Below, piece after piece: positions 42,323 to 50,349 of a stretch of 51,457 nt of DNA. The notes under the pieces are model-generated. The model was not told where the DNA came from, made no database searches, and saw nothing but the letters and a program-made list of their open reading frames with translations. Source of the DNA: an uncultured Thiothrix sp. (lineage in GTDB: Bacteria > Pseudomonadota > Gammaproteobacteria > Poriferisulfidales > GCA-002705445); NCBI GenBank assembly GCA_902595225.1, contig CACJPG010000002.1:201675-253131 (forward strand). The letters run 5' to 3'. Every line of letters begins with the position of its first letter. Position 1 is the stretch's first letter. The translations under genes were made by a program, and so were the position numbers.

Positions 42323-42955
42323 TTAACTCCTACCTTTTCCTATATAAACATCAAGTTCAGTAACAACTTTATCCATATAAACATCATGGGGAGCGACTAG
42401 TATTTCATCAAATAATTGAGATTCATAACAAAGAGCAATTAATGAGCATTCGGGTCTAACTTGCTCCATTGTTCTATCATAGTATCCTTGGCCGTTTCCC
42501 ATTCTTCCGCCAGATCTATCAAAACCTGTTCCAGGAACCATAATCATGTCTAATTCCTGAGGAGTTACTTCTTTCTCTGGATTACCCCACAGTTCTTTTG
42601 GAGGCTCCAAAATATTCCATTTTCCAACTACCATTTCCTCAAGGGACGTCATGTGCCAGAGACCAAGTTTGTTTTCACCATTTTCGTCTTCTGTGCAATA
42701 CGGCACAATAATTTTTTTCTCTCCTTTTTCAACCTCGCTTATTAAATGAGGTTTTGTTCTTGTTTCAGATCTACAATCGATATACCACATTATAACATTT
42801 GCACTCTCGTACTCTGGAAGAGCCATAAATCTCTCGCATGCTTTTGCGCTTACTTCGTCTTTATTTTCTTGAGCTGCTCTTCTATCGTATGCTTCTCTTC
42901 GCATACCAGCTTTTTTTTCCATTATTTTTTCAAGCTCTTCTTTGGATATCGTCAT
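42323..42955 (-). CDS. ygfA: 5-formyltetrahydrofolate cyclo-ligase
   Basis: ATP-dependent conversion of N5-formyl-THF to 5,10-methenyl-THF. 210 aa. The ATP/folate loop PGTGFDRSGGRMGNGQGYYD spans 141-160, preceded by IIVPYCTED, and the N-terminal KAGMRREAYDRR supplies basic residues. An AAGGAG precedes the ATG. It is first in the series with the Ftr-like gene and folD. In related gammaproteobacteria this gene normally follows zapA and 6S RNA; here it is absent from that site and sits in the C1 cluster. Whether a second copy exists elsewhere cannot be seen. Confidence 0.92.
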   Translation of the reverse strand: MTISKEELEKIMEKKAGMRREAYDRRAAQENKDEVSAKACERFMALPEYESANVIMWYIDCRSETRTKPHLISEVEKGEKKIIVPYCTEDENGENKLGLWHMTSLEEMVVGKWNILEPPKELWGNPEKEVTPQELDMIMVPGTGFDRSGGRMGNGQGYYDRTMEQVRPECSLIALCYESQLFDEILVAPHDVYMDKVVTELDVYIGKGRS

Positions 42956-43218
42956 TATAATTCTCCTTATATAAAATCTTTCACAGAAACATTTATTATT
43001 CTATAGTTTTATGAAAACAGCTATATTTTTTTTTATGAAGCATATAAAAATATGAAAAATCCTAATAAATTCATGAATTACTGCAAAAAAAACACCTACT
43101 TTGCAATATATCTTTTATCGCTGCTTAATGTAAAAATTTAAATTATTTTGCATAATTATAAATAATAGAATTTAATTAAATAATATCATTATAAAAGATG
43201 TAACTAGTGGGGGAGAAA
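42956..43218. other. Divergent intergenic region between the C1 cluster and cysG
   Basis: 263 bases with no supportable gene. They must contain the promoter of the cyclo-ligase/Ftr/FolD series (minus) and of siroheme synthase (plus). The sequence is very AT-rich with several weak -10-like hexamers and no clear pair of boxes. The GGGGGAG at 43208-43214 is the cysG ribosome site. Confidence 0.5.
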
Positions 43219-44634
43219 ATGAGCTATTTACCTTTATTTATAGAAACAACAGGTAAAAAATGCTTAATAGTAGGCGGTGGGAAAGTCGCCAGCAGAAAAT
43301 TAATACCGATTTTAAAAGCAAAAATGAAGGTTACTTTAATTTCACCAGAGGTTATTGAAGAAATTGAACTAAATTTTCAGAAAAATAAAAATTTAAAAAT
43401 TATAAAGCGTAAATTTGAGCCAGAAGATATAGAAGGCCAATTTTTGATTATCGCTGCAACAAACGAAAAAACAACAAATCAGAAAATAGCAAAGCTATCC
43501 AAAGATAATAATATTCTTGTGAACATGGCAGAAGATTCTTTATCTGGCAACACATTAATTCCTTCCGTTGTAGATAGAGATCCAATAAAGATCGCTGTTT
43601 CTTCTGGGGCTGCTTCTCCTATTCTCACAAGACTAGTAAAGACAAAGCTTGAAACAGTCATTCCTTATTCTTTTAGTAAGCTTGCCGATATCATGATGGA
43701 ATATAGAGATATTGTTAAAAAAAATTTTTTAAAGATTTCAGATAGGAGAAGATTTTGGGAGGTTTTTTTAGATGGGCCCGTTTCAGAAATGGTTCTATCA
43801 GGACATATTGATAAAGCAAAAAAAGCGTTAGATGAATCTCTAAAAGAAAATAAATTTTTAGAAAAAACTGGAGAGGTTTATTTAGTTGGAGCAGGACCTG
43901 GCGATCCCGAATTATTAAGTTTTAAAGCTTTGAGGTTAATGCAAAAAGCAGACATAGTCATTTATGATCGGCTTGTTTCAAGACCAATAATGAATTTAAT
44001 AAGACAAGATGCAGAAAAAATTTACGTTGGAAAACAAAGAGCAGATCATGCTATGCCACAAGAAAATATAAATCAGTTATTGGCAAGATTGGCATTAGAA
44101 GGAAAGAAAGTACTAAGACTTAAAGGTGGGGATCCATTTATTTTTGGAAGAGGCGGCGAAGAAATTGAAAGTTTAATTAAAGATGATATTCCTTTTCAAA
44201 TAGTTCCTGGCATAACAGCTGCTTCTGGATGCGCAAGTTATGCTGGTATACCACTGACCCATAGAGATTATTCACAAGCATGCATATTTGTCACTGGTCA
44301 TTTAAGAGATGGCACTGTTAATTTGAATTGGGAAATGCTGGCTCATGAAAAACAAACGCTAATATTTTATATGGGAATGCATGGTTCAAAAATTATTTGC
44401 GAAGAGCTTATAAAGCATGGTTTGAGCGATGAGACCCCTGCAGCACTAATTGTAAAAGGAACTACTGAAGATCAAGAAGTTATTATTGGAAATTTGAAGA
44501 ACATGCCTGAGATAATTATGGATAGAAAGATAGTGCCACCAACTTTGTTAATTATAGGAGATGTAGTAAAGCTACATAATAAATTGAAATGGTTTAATCC
44601 ATTTCATCTTGGAAATAAAAATCTTCACATATAA
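43219..44634 (+). CDS. cysG: Siroheme synthase (trifunctional CysG)
   Basis: Methylates uroporphyrinogen III, oxidises precorrin-2 and inserts iron to give siroheme for sulfite or nitrite reductase. The ATG at 43219 is chosen because GGGGGAG lies 4 bases upstream and MSYLPLFIE matches the family start; a GTG at 43207 would use up the ribosome site. 471 aa: an NAD-binding SirC part (CLIVGGGKVASRK) through about 200, with VAVSSGAASPILTRLVKTKLE-like core, then the methyltransferase part with VYLVGAGPGDPELLS, VLRLKGGDPFIFGRGGEE and GIPLTHRDYSQ. Confidence 0.95.
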   Translation: MSYLPLFIETTGKKCLIVGGGKVASRKLIPILKAKMKVTLISPEVIEEIELNFQKNKNLKIIKRKFEPEDIEGQFLIIAATNEKTTNQKIAKLSKDNNILVNMAEDSLSGNTLIPSVVDRDPIKIAVSSGAASPILTRLVKTKLETVIPYSFSKLADIMMEYRDIVKKNFLKISDRRRFWEVFLDGPVSEMVLSGHIDKAKKALDESLKENKFLEKTGEVYLVGAGPGDPELLSFKALRLMQKADIVIYDRLVSRPIMNLIRQDAEKIYVGKQRADHAMPQENINQLLARLALEGKKVLRLKGGDPFIFGRGGEEIESLIKDDIPFQIVPGITAASGCASYAGIPLTHRDYSQACIFVTGHLRDGTVNLNWEMLAHEKQTLIFYMGMHGSKIICEELIKHGLSDETPAALIVKGTTEDQEVIIGNLKNMPEIIMDRKIVPPTLLIIGDVVKLHNKLKWFNPFHLGNKNLHI

Positions 44635-44635
44635 C

Positions 44636-44959
44636 TTAAGATTTTAAAATCTTATTTAATTGGTTTGTAATATTTTCTTTTTGAAACTTCTCTAAATTTT
44701 TTTTTCTAATTTTTCTTCTTTGAAAGTTAAATTTAATCTTCTCTTTTATTTCGTCTTTATTTTGATTAATTTTTATAATTTCAATACAGTCTGTCGGACA
44801 CTTGCTTACGCATATTTTACACCCAGGGCATTCTAGTTGATTTACTCTGTGAGAGAAATTCTGAGCACCTATGATTGCGTCAAATGGACACGAGTCTATA
44901 CATATTGTGCAGCCTATACAATTTTTTTCATCAATATTTGCTACCAGTCTTTCATTCAT
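44636..44959 (-). CDS. RnfB-like 2[4Fe-4S] ferredoxin
   Basis: 107-aa iron-sulfur protein. Two complete cluster motifs, [15 protein letters not shown] and [15 protein letters not shown], closely resemble the ferredoxin half of RnfB. The N-terminal membrane helix and the extra cluster domain of full RnfB are missing, and a basic helical tail follows (Lys/Arg-rich, about 70-107). It overlaps metG by 4 bp, a neighbour seen in other gammaproteobacteria. It probably carries low-potential electrons in the cytoplasm; no other Rnf gene is present. The start at 44959 sits in the metG stop. Confidence 0.82.
   Translation of the reverse strand: MNERLVANIDEKNCIGCTICIDSCPFDAIIGAQNFSHRVNQLECPGCKICVSKCPTDCIEIIKINQNKDEIKEKIKFNFQRRKIRKKNLEKFQKENITNQLNKILKS
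44637..44654. terminator. AT-rich palindrome between convergent cysG and ferredoxin genes
   Basis: An 18-nt perfect palindrome (TAAGATTTTAAAATCTTA) overlaps the last codons of the ferredoxin gene, 3 bp after the cysG stop. It can fold as a short hairpin in both transcripts and is followed on the plus strand by TTTAATT. It is weak as a terminator because the stem has few G-C pairs. Confidence 0.3.
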
Positions 44960-46950
44960 TTTACTTTTGAACCATTTTTTATCTTTTCATTAGCATTAAT
45001 TATTATAATATCACCATCAGAATCAGCAGCAAGTATCATCCCAGAAGAGGTACCAAATTTCATTTTTTTTGGCTTCAGGTTACAAACAACAATTGTTTTT
45101 AAACCTAAAAGGTCCTCTGCTTTGTAAAATTTTTTTACTCCAGCGAAAATTTCTTTTGTACCTAGATCACCTAGATCAACATTTACTTTTAAAAGTTTGT
45201 CAGCGCCATCCACTTCCTCAGCTTTAACAATTTCACCAATCCGAAGATCGATACTTGAGAAGTTTTCATAATCAATTTCATTATTCATTTTTTTACCTTC
45301 TAATTTAGTTTCTATATTATTAATTTCTAATAGCATATTTTGTAACTTATCAATATCTTCCCTTTCAATCCTCTTTTTCATTGAAACATATTTGTTAATT
45401 TTCGTTCCTAATTTCGGATTATAACAATCACTCCATTTCAAATTCTTTTCTTTAAAAATTTTTTCTGTTTGCCTTAATAGATCTGGCATTACTGGTGATA
45501 ATAAGATAATAAGCGTTCTAAAATAATTTAATCCTTGAGTAGCAATTTTTTGAATTTCGTCATCGTTTTTTAATGACCAAGGTTTTTTTTCGTTTATGTA
45601 TTGATTTGCTTTATCAGTCAAAAGCATAATTTTACCTATAGCATTACTATATTTTCTTTTATAATAAAACTTTTCCACATCTTCAACATTTTTTAAGAAA
45701 TCTTTAAATAATTTCTCATTTTCTAAGTCTTTTGATAAAAAGAATTTAGATTTCTTCTCTATGAAAGTAGCACACCTACTTGCCAAATTAACTAGTTTTC
45801 CTACAAGATCACTATTTATTTTTTGTAAAAAGTCATCAAAATTTAAATCTATATCTTCAATACCATCATTTAATTTACTAGCAAAATAATATCTTAAAAA
45901 CTCTGGGTCCAAATACTTTAAATAATCTTTTGCTTCGATAAAAGTTCCTCGAGACTTAGACATTTTTTTTCCATTGACCGTCAAAAATCCATGACAAAAG
46001 ATTCCGTTAGGAGTTCTTCTTTCTGAACCTTTTAAAATAGATGGCCAGAACAAAGCGTGAAAATATGCTATATCTTTTCCAATGAAATGATAAATTTTGC
46101 CAATATTTTCATCCTGCCAAATTCCTGAAAAAGAATCATCTTTTTTAGAGTATTCTTCAAAAGCAGCAATATAACCAATAGGTGCATCCATCCAGACATA
46201 AAAATATTTATCTTTTTCATTGGGAATTTTAAATCCAAAATATGGTTCGTCTCTTGTTATATCCCAGTCATTTAGATCATCATTTAACCATTCATCAAGC
46301 TTATTCTTTATCGCAGGTTGTAAACTATTATCTTTTGTCCACTTTATTAAATATTCTTTAAAGTTTTTTAATTTAAAAAAATAATGATTGGTTTTTTTTG
46401 TTATTGGTTTAGATTCTGACAGTATAGACACAGGATTAATAAGTTCGGTTGGACTGTAAGTAGCACCACAAGCTTCGCATGAGTCACCATATTGGTCCTC
46501 GCTTTTACATTTAGGACATGTTCCTTTTATATATCTATCAGGCAAAAATATTTTCTCCTTGTCGTCATAGAATTGAGAGATTTCACGCTGATCTATATGC
46601 CCATTATTATTTAAAGTCATAAAAATATTTTCACACAGTTTTTGATTACTAATAGAATTTGTAGAGGAATAATGATCAAAATTGATATAAAAACTTTCAA
46701 AATCTTTTTTATGCTCAATCTGTACATTATTTATTAGTTCTTCTGGTGAAATCGAAAGTTCTTTTGCTTTTAGCATAATAGGAGTTCCGTGAGCGTCGTC
46801 AGCACATAAATATATAACCGAATTCCCTCTCAGCTTATTGAATCTTACCCATATATCTGTTTGGATATATTCAACTAAATGTCCTATGTGAATAGGGCCA
46901 TTTGCATAGGGCAGAGCACTCGTTACTAGCATTTTTTTATTTGATTCCAT
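44956..46950 (-). CDS. metG: Methionyl-tRNA synthetase
   Basis: Charges tRNA-Met; 664 aa, the long bacterial form. It has the class I HIGH motif in [12 protein letters not shown] near residues 16-27, a zinc knuckle with four cysteines ([18 protein letters not shown]), and KMSKS in [11 protein letters not shown] near 334-344. A C-terminal EMAP/Trbp111 tRNA-binding domain (about 560-664, [20 protein letters not shown]) is present. It is divergent from mrp by 80 bp and overlaps the RnfB-like ferredoxin gene by 4 bp. Confidence 0.97.
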   Translation of the reverse strand: MESNKKMLVTSALPYANGPIHIGHLVEYIQTDIWVRFNKLRGNSVIYLCADDAHGTPIMLKAKELSISPEELINNVQIEHKKDFESFYINFDHYSSTNSISNQKLCENIFMTLNNNGHIDQREISQFYDDKEKIFLPDRYIKGTCPKCKSEDQYGDSCEACGATYSPTELINPVSILSESKPITKKTNHYFFKLKNFKEYLIKWTKDNSLQPAIKNKLDEWLNDDLNDWDITRDEPYFGFKIPNEKDKYFYVWMDAPIGYIAAFEEYSKKDDSFSGIWQDENIGKIYHFIGKDIAYFHALFWPSILKGSERRTPNGIFCHGFLTVNGKKMSKSRGTFIEAKDYLKYLDPEFLRYYFASKLNDGIEDIDLNFDDFLQKINSDLVGKLVNLASRCATFIEKKSKFFLSKDLENEKLFKDFLKNVEDVEKFYYKRKYSNAIGKIMLLTDKANQYINEKKPWSLKNDDEIQKIATQGLNYFRTLIILLSPVMPDLLRQTEKIFKEKNLKWSDCYNPKLGTKINKYVSMKKRIEREDIDKLQNMLLEINNIETKLEGKKMNNEIDYENFSSIDLRIGEIVKAEEVDGADKLLKVNVDLGDLGTKEIFAGVKKFYKAEDLLGLKTIVVCNLKPKKMKFGTSSGMILAADSDGDIIIINANEKIKNGSKVK

Positions 46951-47030
46951 TTTTTCTCCAAAAATTCATAACTAGTATATAATATTGTTAATTACTGTGT
47001 TGGAAGTATTTAAAAGAAAAGGAGAAAATA

Positions 47031-48116
47031 ATGTCATTGACAGAGGAAATGGTCGTTGAATCACTCAAGGGAATGATTGACCCAAATACTGGAAAAAATC
47101 TTATAGAGACTAAGTGTATTAAATCAATCAAAATTGAAGATGAAAAACCAAATATAAAAATTCTATTAGGGTATCCTGCAAAAAATTTTGCAGCAGACCT
47201 AAATGAAATGATTGTTGAAAAATTGTCATCTAGCAATATTACATGCGGTGAAGTTGAAATTGATTGGAAAATCGAGAGCCACTCAGTTCAAAAAAGCTTA
47301 CAACCAATGCAAAACATAAAAAATGTTATTGCTGTTGCATCAGGAAAAGGCGGGGTTGGCAAATCTACTACAGCTGTAAATTTGGCATTAGCATTATCAA
47401 AAGAAGGGTCAACGGTTGGAATTCTTGATGCAGATATTTACGGACCCAGTCAACCAAGAATGTTAGGTTTAGAAGGTCAACCTGAATCACAAGATGGAAA
47501 GTCTCTTGAACCCATGGAGAACTATAATATCCAAGCAATGTCCATCGGCTTTTTAATTGACGAGGAGACTCCAATGATTTGGAGGGGTCCAATGGTAACT
47601 CAGGCATTAGAACAGCTTTTATCAGACACACAATGGAAAAACCTTGATTATTTGATAATTGATTTACCACCTGGCACTGGAGATGTTCAATTAACTTTAG
47701 CTCAAAAGATTCCAGTCAGTGGTGCAATTATAGTTACAACTCCTCAAGATATAGCCTTACTCGATGCAAGGAAGGGTTTAAAAATGTTTGAGAAAGTCGA
47801 AGTACCTGTTCTTGGAATTGTTGAAAATATGAGTTTACATATTTGCAGTAAATGTGGAAACGAAGAATCGATCTTCGGCGAGGGTGGAGGCGCTTCTCTA
47901 GCAAATGAGAGCAAGGTTGATTTATTGGGCAAATTACCGTTAGATATCTCTATCAGGGAACAAACAGACACTGGTAAGCCAAGTGTGATAAATGAGCCAG
48001 ACGGAAGAATAGCAGAAATCTATAGTGAAATTGCGAGAAAAGCTGTTGGAAAGCTTGCCGCTCAATCAAAAGATTATAGCTCCAAGTTTCCAAAAATTGT
48101 AATTGATAATAATTAG
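47031..48116 (+). CDS. mrp: Iron-sulfur cluster carrier ATPase Mrp/ApbC
   Basis: P-loop NTPase that binds and transfers Fe-S clusters. 361 aa: an N-terminal MIP18/DUF59-like domain (1-80), then Walker A in [15 protein letters not shown] near 104-118, [32 protein letters not shown] and the CxxC cluster ligands in HICSKCGN. It is divergent from metG, a common gammaproteobacterial pairing, and leads into dcd. Fe-S clients in this window include the ferredoxin and the glycosylase. AAGGAGA precedes the ATG. Confidence 0.95.
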   Translation: MSLTEEMVVESLKGMIDPNTGKNLIETKCIKSIKIEDEKPNIKILLGYPAKNFAADLNEMIVEKLSSSNITCGEVEIDWKIESHSVQKSLQPMQNIKNVIAVASGKGGVGKSTTAVNLALALSKEGSTVGILDADIYGPSQPRMLGLEGQPESQDGKSLEPMENYNIQAMSIGFLIDEETPMIWRGPMVTQALEQLLSDTQWKNLDYLIIDLPPGTGDVQLTLAQKIPVSGAIIVTTPQDIALLDARKGLKMFEKVEVPVLGIVENMSLHICSKCGNEESIFGEGGGASLANESKVDLLGKLPLDISIREQTDTGKPSVINEPDGRIAEIYSEIARKAVGKLAAQSKDYSSKFPKIVIDNN

Positions 48117-48130
48117 TTTTTAAAAAATAT

Positions 48131-48694
48131 ATGGCAATAAAATCTGACCATTGGATAAAAGAAATGGCAAAAAAAGAAAACATGATTTCTCCTTTTGAGC
48201 CAAATCAAATTAAGGAATTATCTGGTAATAAAGTAATTTCTTATGGTACTTCTAGTTATGGATATGATGTTAGATGCTCAAGTCGATTTAAAGTTTTTAC
48301 AAATATAAACTCAGCTGTTGTGGATCCAAAAAACTTTGATAAAGACAGCTTTTTTGATTTTGAAGGCGAGACATGTATTATTCCACCAAATTCATTTGCG
48401 CTTGCATCTACAATTGAATATTTTAAGATTCCTAGATCTGTTTTAACAATTTGTTTAGGTAAATCAACATATGCAAGGTGTGGAATCATTGTAAATGTCA
48501 CTCCACTAGAACCAGAATGGGAGGGGCACGTAACATTAGAATTTTCCAATACTACCCCATTGCCAGCCAAGATATATGCTAATGAGGGAGTCGCGCAAAT
48601 GATTTTTTTTGAATCAGACTCAATTTGTGAAGTTTCTTACAAAGATAGAGGTGGAAAATATCAAAAACAAACAGGAGTCACGCTTCCAAAATAG
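48131..48694 (+). CDS. dcd: dCTP deaminase
   Basis: Deaminates dCTP to dUTP, feeding dUMP to ThyA. 187 aa (193 in E. coli). Family features are [17 protein letters not shown], the nucleotide-binding [12 protein letters not shown] (usual form GRSSLAR) and the catalytic glutamate in [15 protein letters not shown]. It starts 14 bp after mrp, the conserved order, and is followed 6 bp later by a small membrane protein. Confidence 0.95.
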   Translation: MAIKSDHWIKEMAKKENMISPFEPNQIKELSGNKVISYGTSSYGYDVRCSSRFKVFTNINSAVVDPKNFDKDSFFDFEGETCIIPPNSFALASTIEYFKIPRSVLTICLGKSTYARCGIIVNVTPLEPEWEGHVTLEFSNTTPLPAKIYANEGVAQMIFFESDSICEVSYKDRGGKYQKQTGVTLPK

Positions 48695-48700
48695 AACCAT

Positions 48701-48943
48701 ATGTCCCCAGAAGTTTTATATAAACAAATAAGAAGATTGGCAATTTTTTTAATCGGTATCTCGATTGTGCTAATTGGATGCATTTTATTCTTTACTCCTG
48801 GTCCCGCAATTATAGTCATACCTGCAGGGTTAGCTTTACTAGCAACAGAATTTATTTGGGCGAAAAAACTATTAAATAAATTTAAAGAAGCAACAAGCTC
48901 AATATCTAAATCTGCAAAGAAGGTTATAAAAAAGAAATTTTAA
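48701..48943 (+). CDS. Small membrane protein with PGP motif (PGPGW-type)
   Basis: 80 aa with two hydrophobic stretches, about 13-31 and 33-48, joined by FFTPGPAIIVIPAGLALLA, which resembles the PGPGW family of small transmembrane proteins. A basic helical tail (SKSAKKVIKKKF) follows. Function is unknown. It is probably co-transcribed with dcd and ends one base before the convergent mgtE stop. Confidence 0.65.
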   Translation: MSPEVLYKQIRRLAIFLIGISIVLIGCILFFTPGPAIIVIPAGLALLATEFIWAKKLLNKFKEATSSISKSAKKVIKKKF

Positions 48944-48944
48944 T

Positions 48945-50291
48945 TTATAGTAGGAAAATTGTACCTAATGCTAAAAATGAAGAAAAACCAATAACATCGG
49001 TAATAGTTGTAAGAATTACACCACCACCTAGAGCCGGATCTACACCAATTCTTTTAAGCATTATTGGAATGAGGACTCCAGATAAAGCCGCAAAACCTAA
49101 ATTTGCAATCATTGCGATTCCAATAACCACACCAATTAAGTAATTATTAAACCAATAAGATGATAAAACTCCTATGACACATGCCCAAAGTAGACTATTT
49201 AGTAAACCTATAGAAATTTCTTTTACTAATAGAGATTTAGAATTTGTAGAACTTATATTTCCAAGAGCAATACCTCTTATAACAAGAGTAAGAGTTTGAG
49301 AACCTGCGATGCCTCCCATGCTTGCAACTATAGGCATTAAAACAGCAAGAGCCACTACTTGTTCAATTGTTTCTTGAAATAAGCTAATAACTCCTGATGC
49401 AATTAGAGCTGTTAGCAAATTTATTCCTAGCCATATTGCTCTTCTTCGAGTTGAGGGAAGTACAGGAGCAAATATATCCTCTTCGTCAGTTAGTCCAGCC
49501 ATATTAAGTACAGTGTGTTCACTTTCTTCTCTAATAACATCCACGACATCGTCAATTGTAATTCTTCCAAGCAGTATATTATTTTTATCAACAACTGGAG
49601 CTGAAACTAAATCTCTATCTTCAAAAATATTTGTAACTTCATTTGCTAAAGTATCTGCGTTTATGGAGATGTAATCATTATCCATAGATTCAGACACAGT
49701 TTTTTCTGGGTCAGCACACAATAACGCTGTGACAGATAGTGTTCCTAAATAATGATTATATCTATCAACAACAATAATATTATCTGTATTTTGTGGCATT
49801 TCTTTTCTAAGACGTAAATATTTTAAAACAACATCCAATGTAACATCTGGTCTGATAGTAATTGTATCGGTATTCATAAGCCCGCCAGCAGTATCTTCAT
49901 CATAATTCATAACGCCTTCAAGCCTTGTCCTATATTGATAATCCATGCCTTTTAGTGCTTGCTTGACAACTGTTTCGGGTAATTCATCAAGCAGGTCAGC
50001 AAGATCATCAACATCAAGACCCTTAGTAGCGGCTAGCAAAGATTCATCATCCATTGATTCCATAAGATTATTTCTTACTTCCTCTCCAACCTCTAACAAA
50101 ACCTCACCATCATTTTTATGGTCTAACATTTCCCAAATTAGTCTTCTTTGTCTCGAAGGGGAGCTTTCCAGAAGACGCGCAATTTCAGCTGGGTGAAGAC
50201 CATTTAATATTAACTTTGCTTTTAACATCGCTCCAGAATTTAACGATTCAGAAATTGCATCTAGTTTTATAATTTGACTTTCAGTTGGCAT
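48945..50291 (-). CDS. mgtE: Magnesium transporter MgtE
   Basis: Mg2+ channel of 448 aa. In order: an N-terminal helical MgtE-N domain (1-125, with LHPAEIARLLES), two CBS domains (about 130-250; TAGGLMNTDTITIRP, LLGRITIDDVVDVI), and five membrane helices (about 280-448) containing the pore segments ASMGGIAGSQTLTL and DPALGGGVILTTITDVIGF. The cytosolic domains gate by binding Mg2+ in known members. It lies next to rpoN as in several gammaproteobacteria. No Mg riboswitch is seen in the 58-bp leader. Confidence 0.95.
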   Translation of the reverse strand: MPTESQIIKLDAISESLNSGAMLKAKLILNGLHPAEIARLLESSPSRQRRLIWEMLDHKNDGEVLLEVGEEVRNNLMESMDDESLLAATKGLDVDDLADLLDELPETVVKQALKGMDYQYRTRLEGVMNYDEDTAGGLMNTDTITIRPDVTLDVVLKYLRLRKEMPQNTDNIIVVDRYNHYLGTLSVTALLCADPEKTVSESMDNDYISINADTLANEVTNIFEDRDLVSAPVVDKNNILLGRITIDDVVDVIREESEHTVLNMAGLTDEEDIFAPVLPSTRRRAIWLGINLLTALIASGVISLFQETIEQVVALAVLMPIVASMGGIAGSQTLTLVIRGIALGNISSTNSKSLLVKEISIGLLNSLLWACVIGVLSSYWFNNYLIGVVIGIAMIANLGFAALSGVLIPIMLKRIGVDPALGGGVILTTITDVIGFSSFLALGTIFLL

Positions 50292-50349
50292 AAAAAATCT
50301 CTTAACAATTAGGTAATTATAATCAGTTTATCAAGATTTTTAAAAAAAA

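Noticed and set aside
43052-43141. 29-codon frame in the cysG upstream gap (starts MKNPNKFMNYCKKN)
   Set aside because: No ribosome site, no signal or domain features and no coupling to a neighbour; expected by chance in AT-rich DNA.
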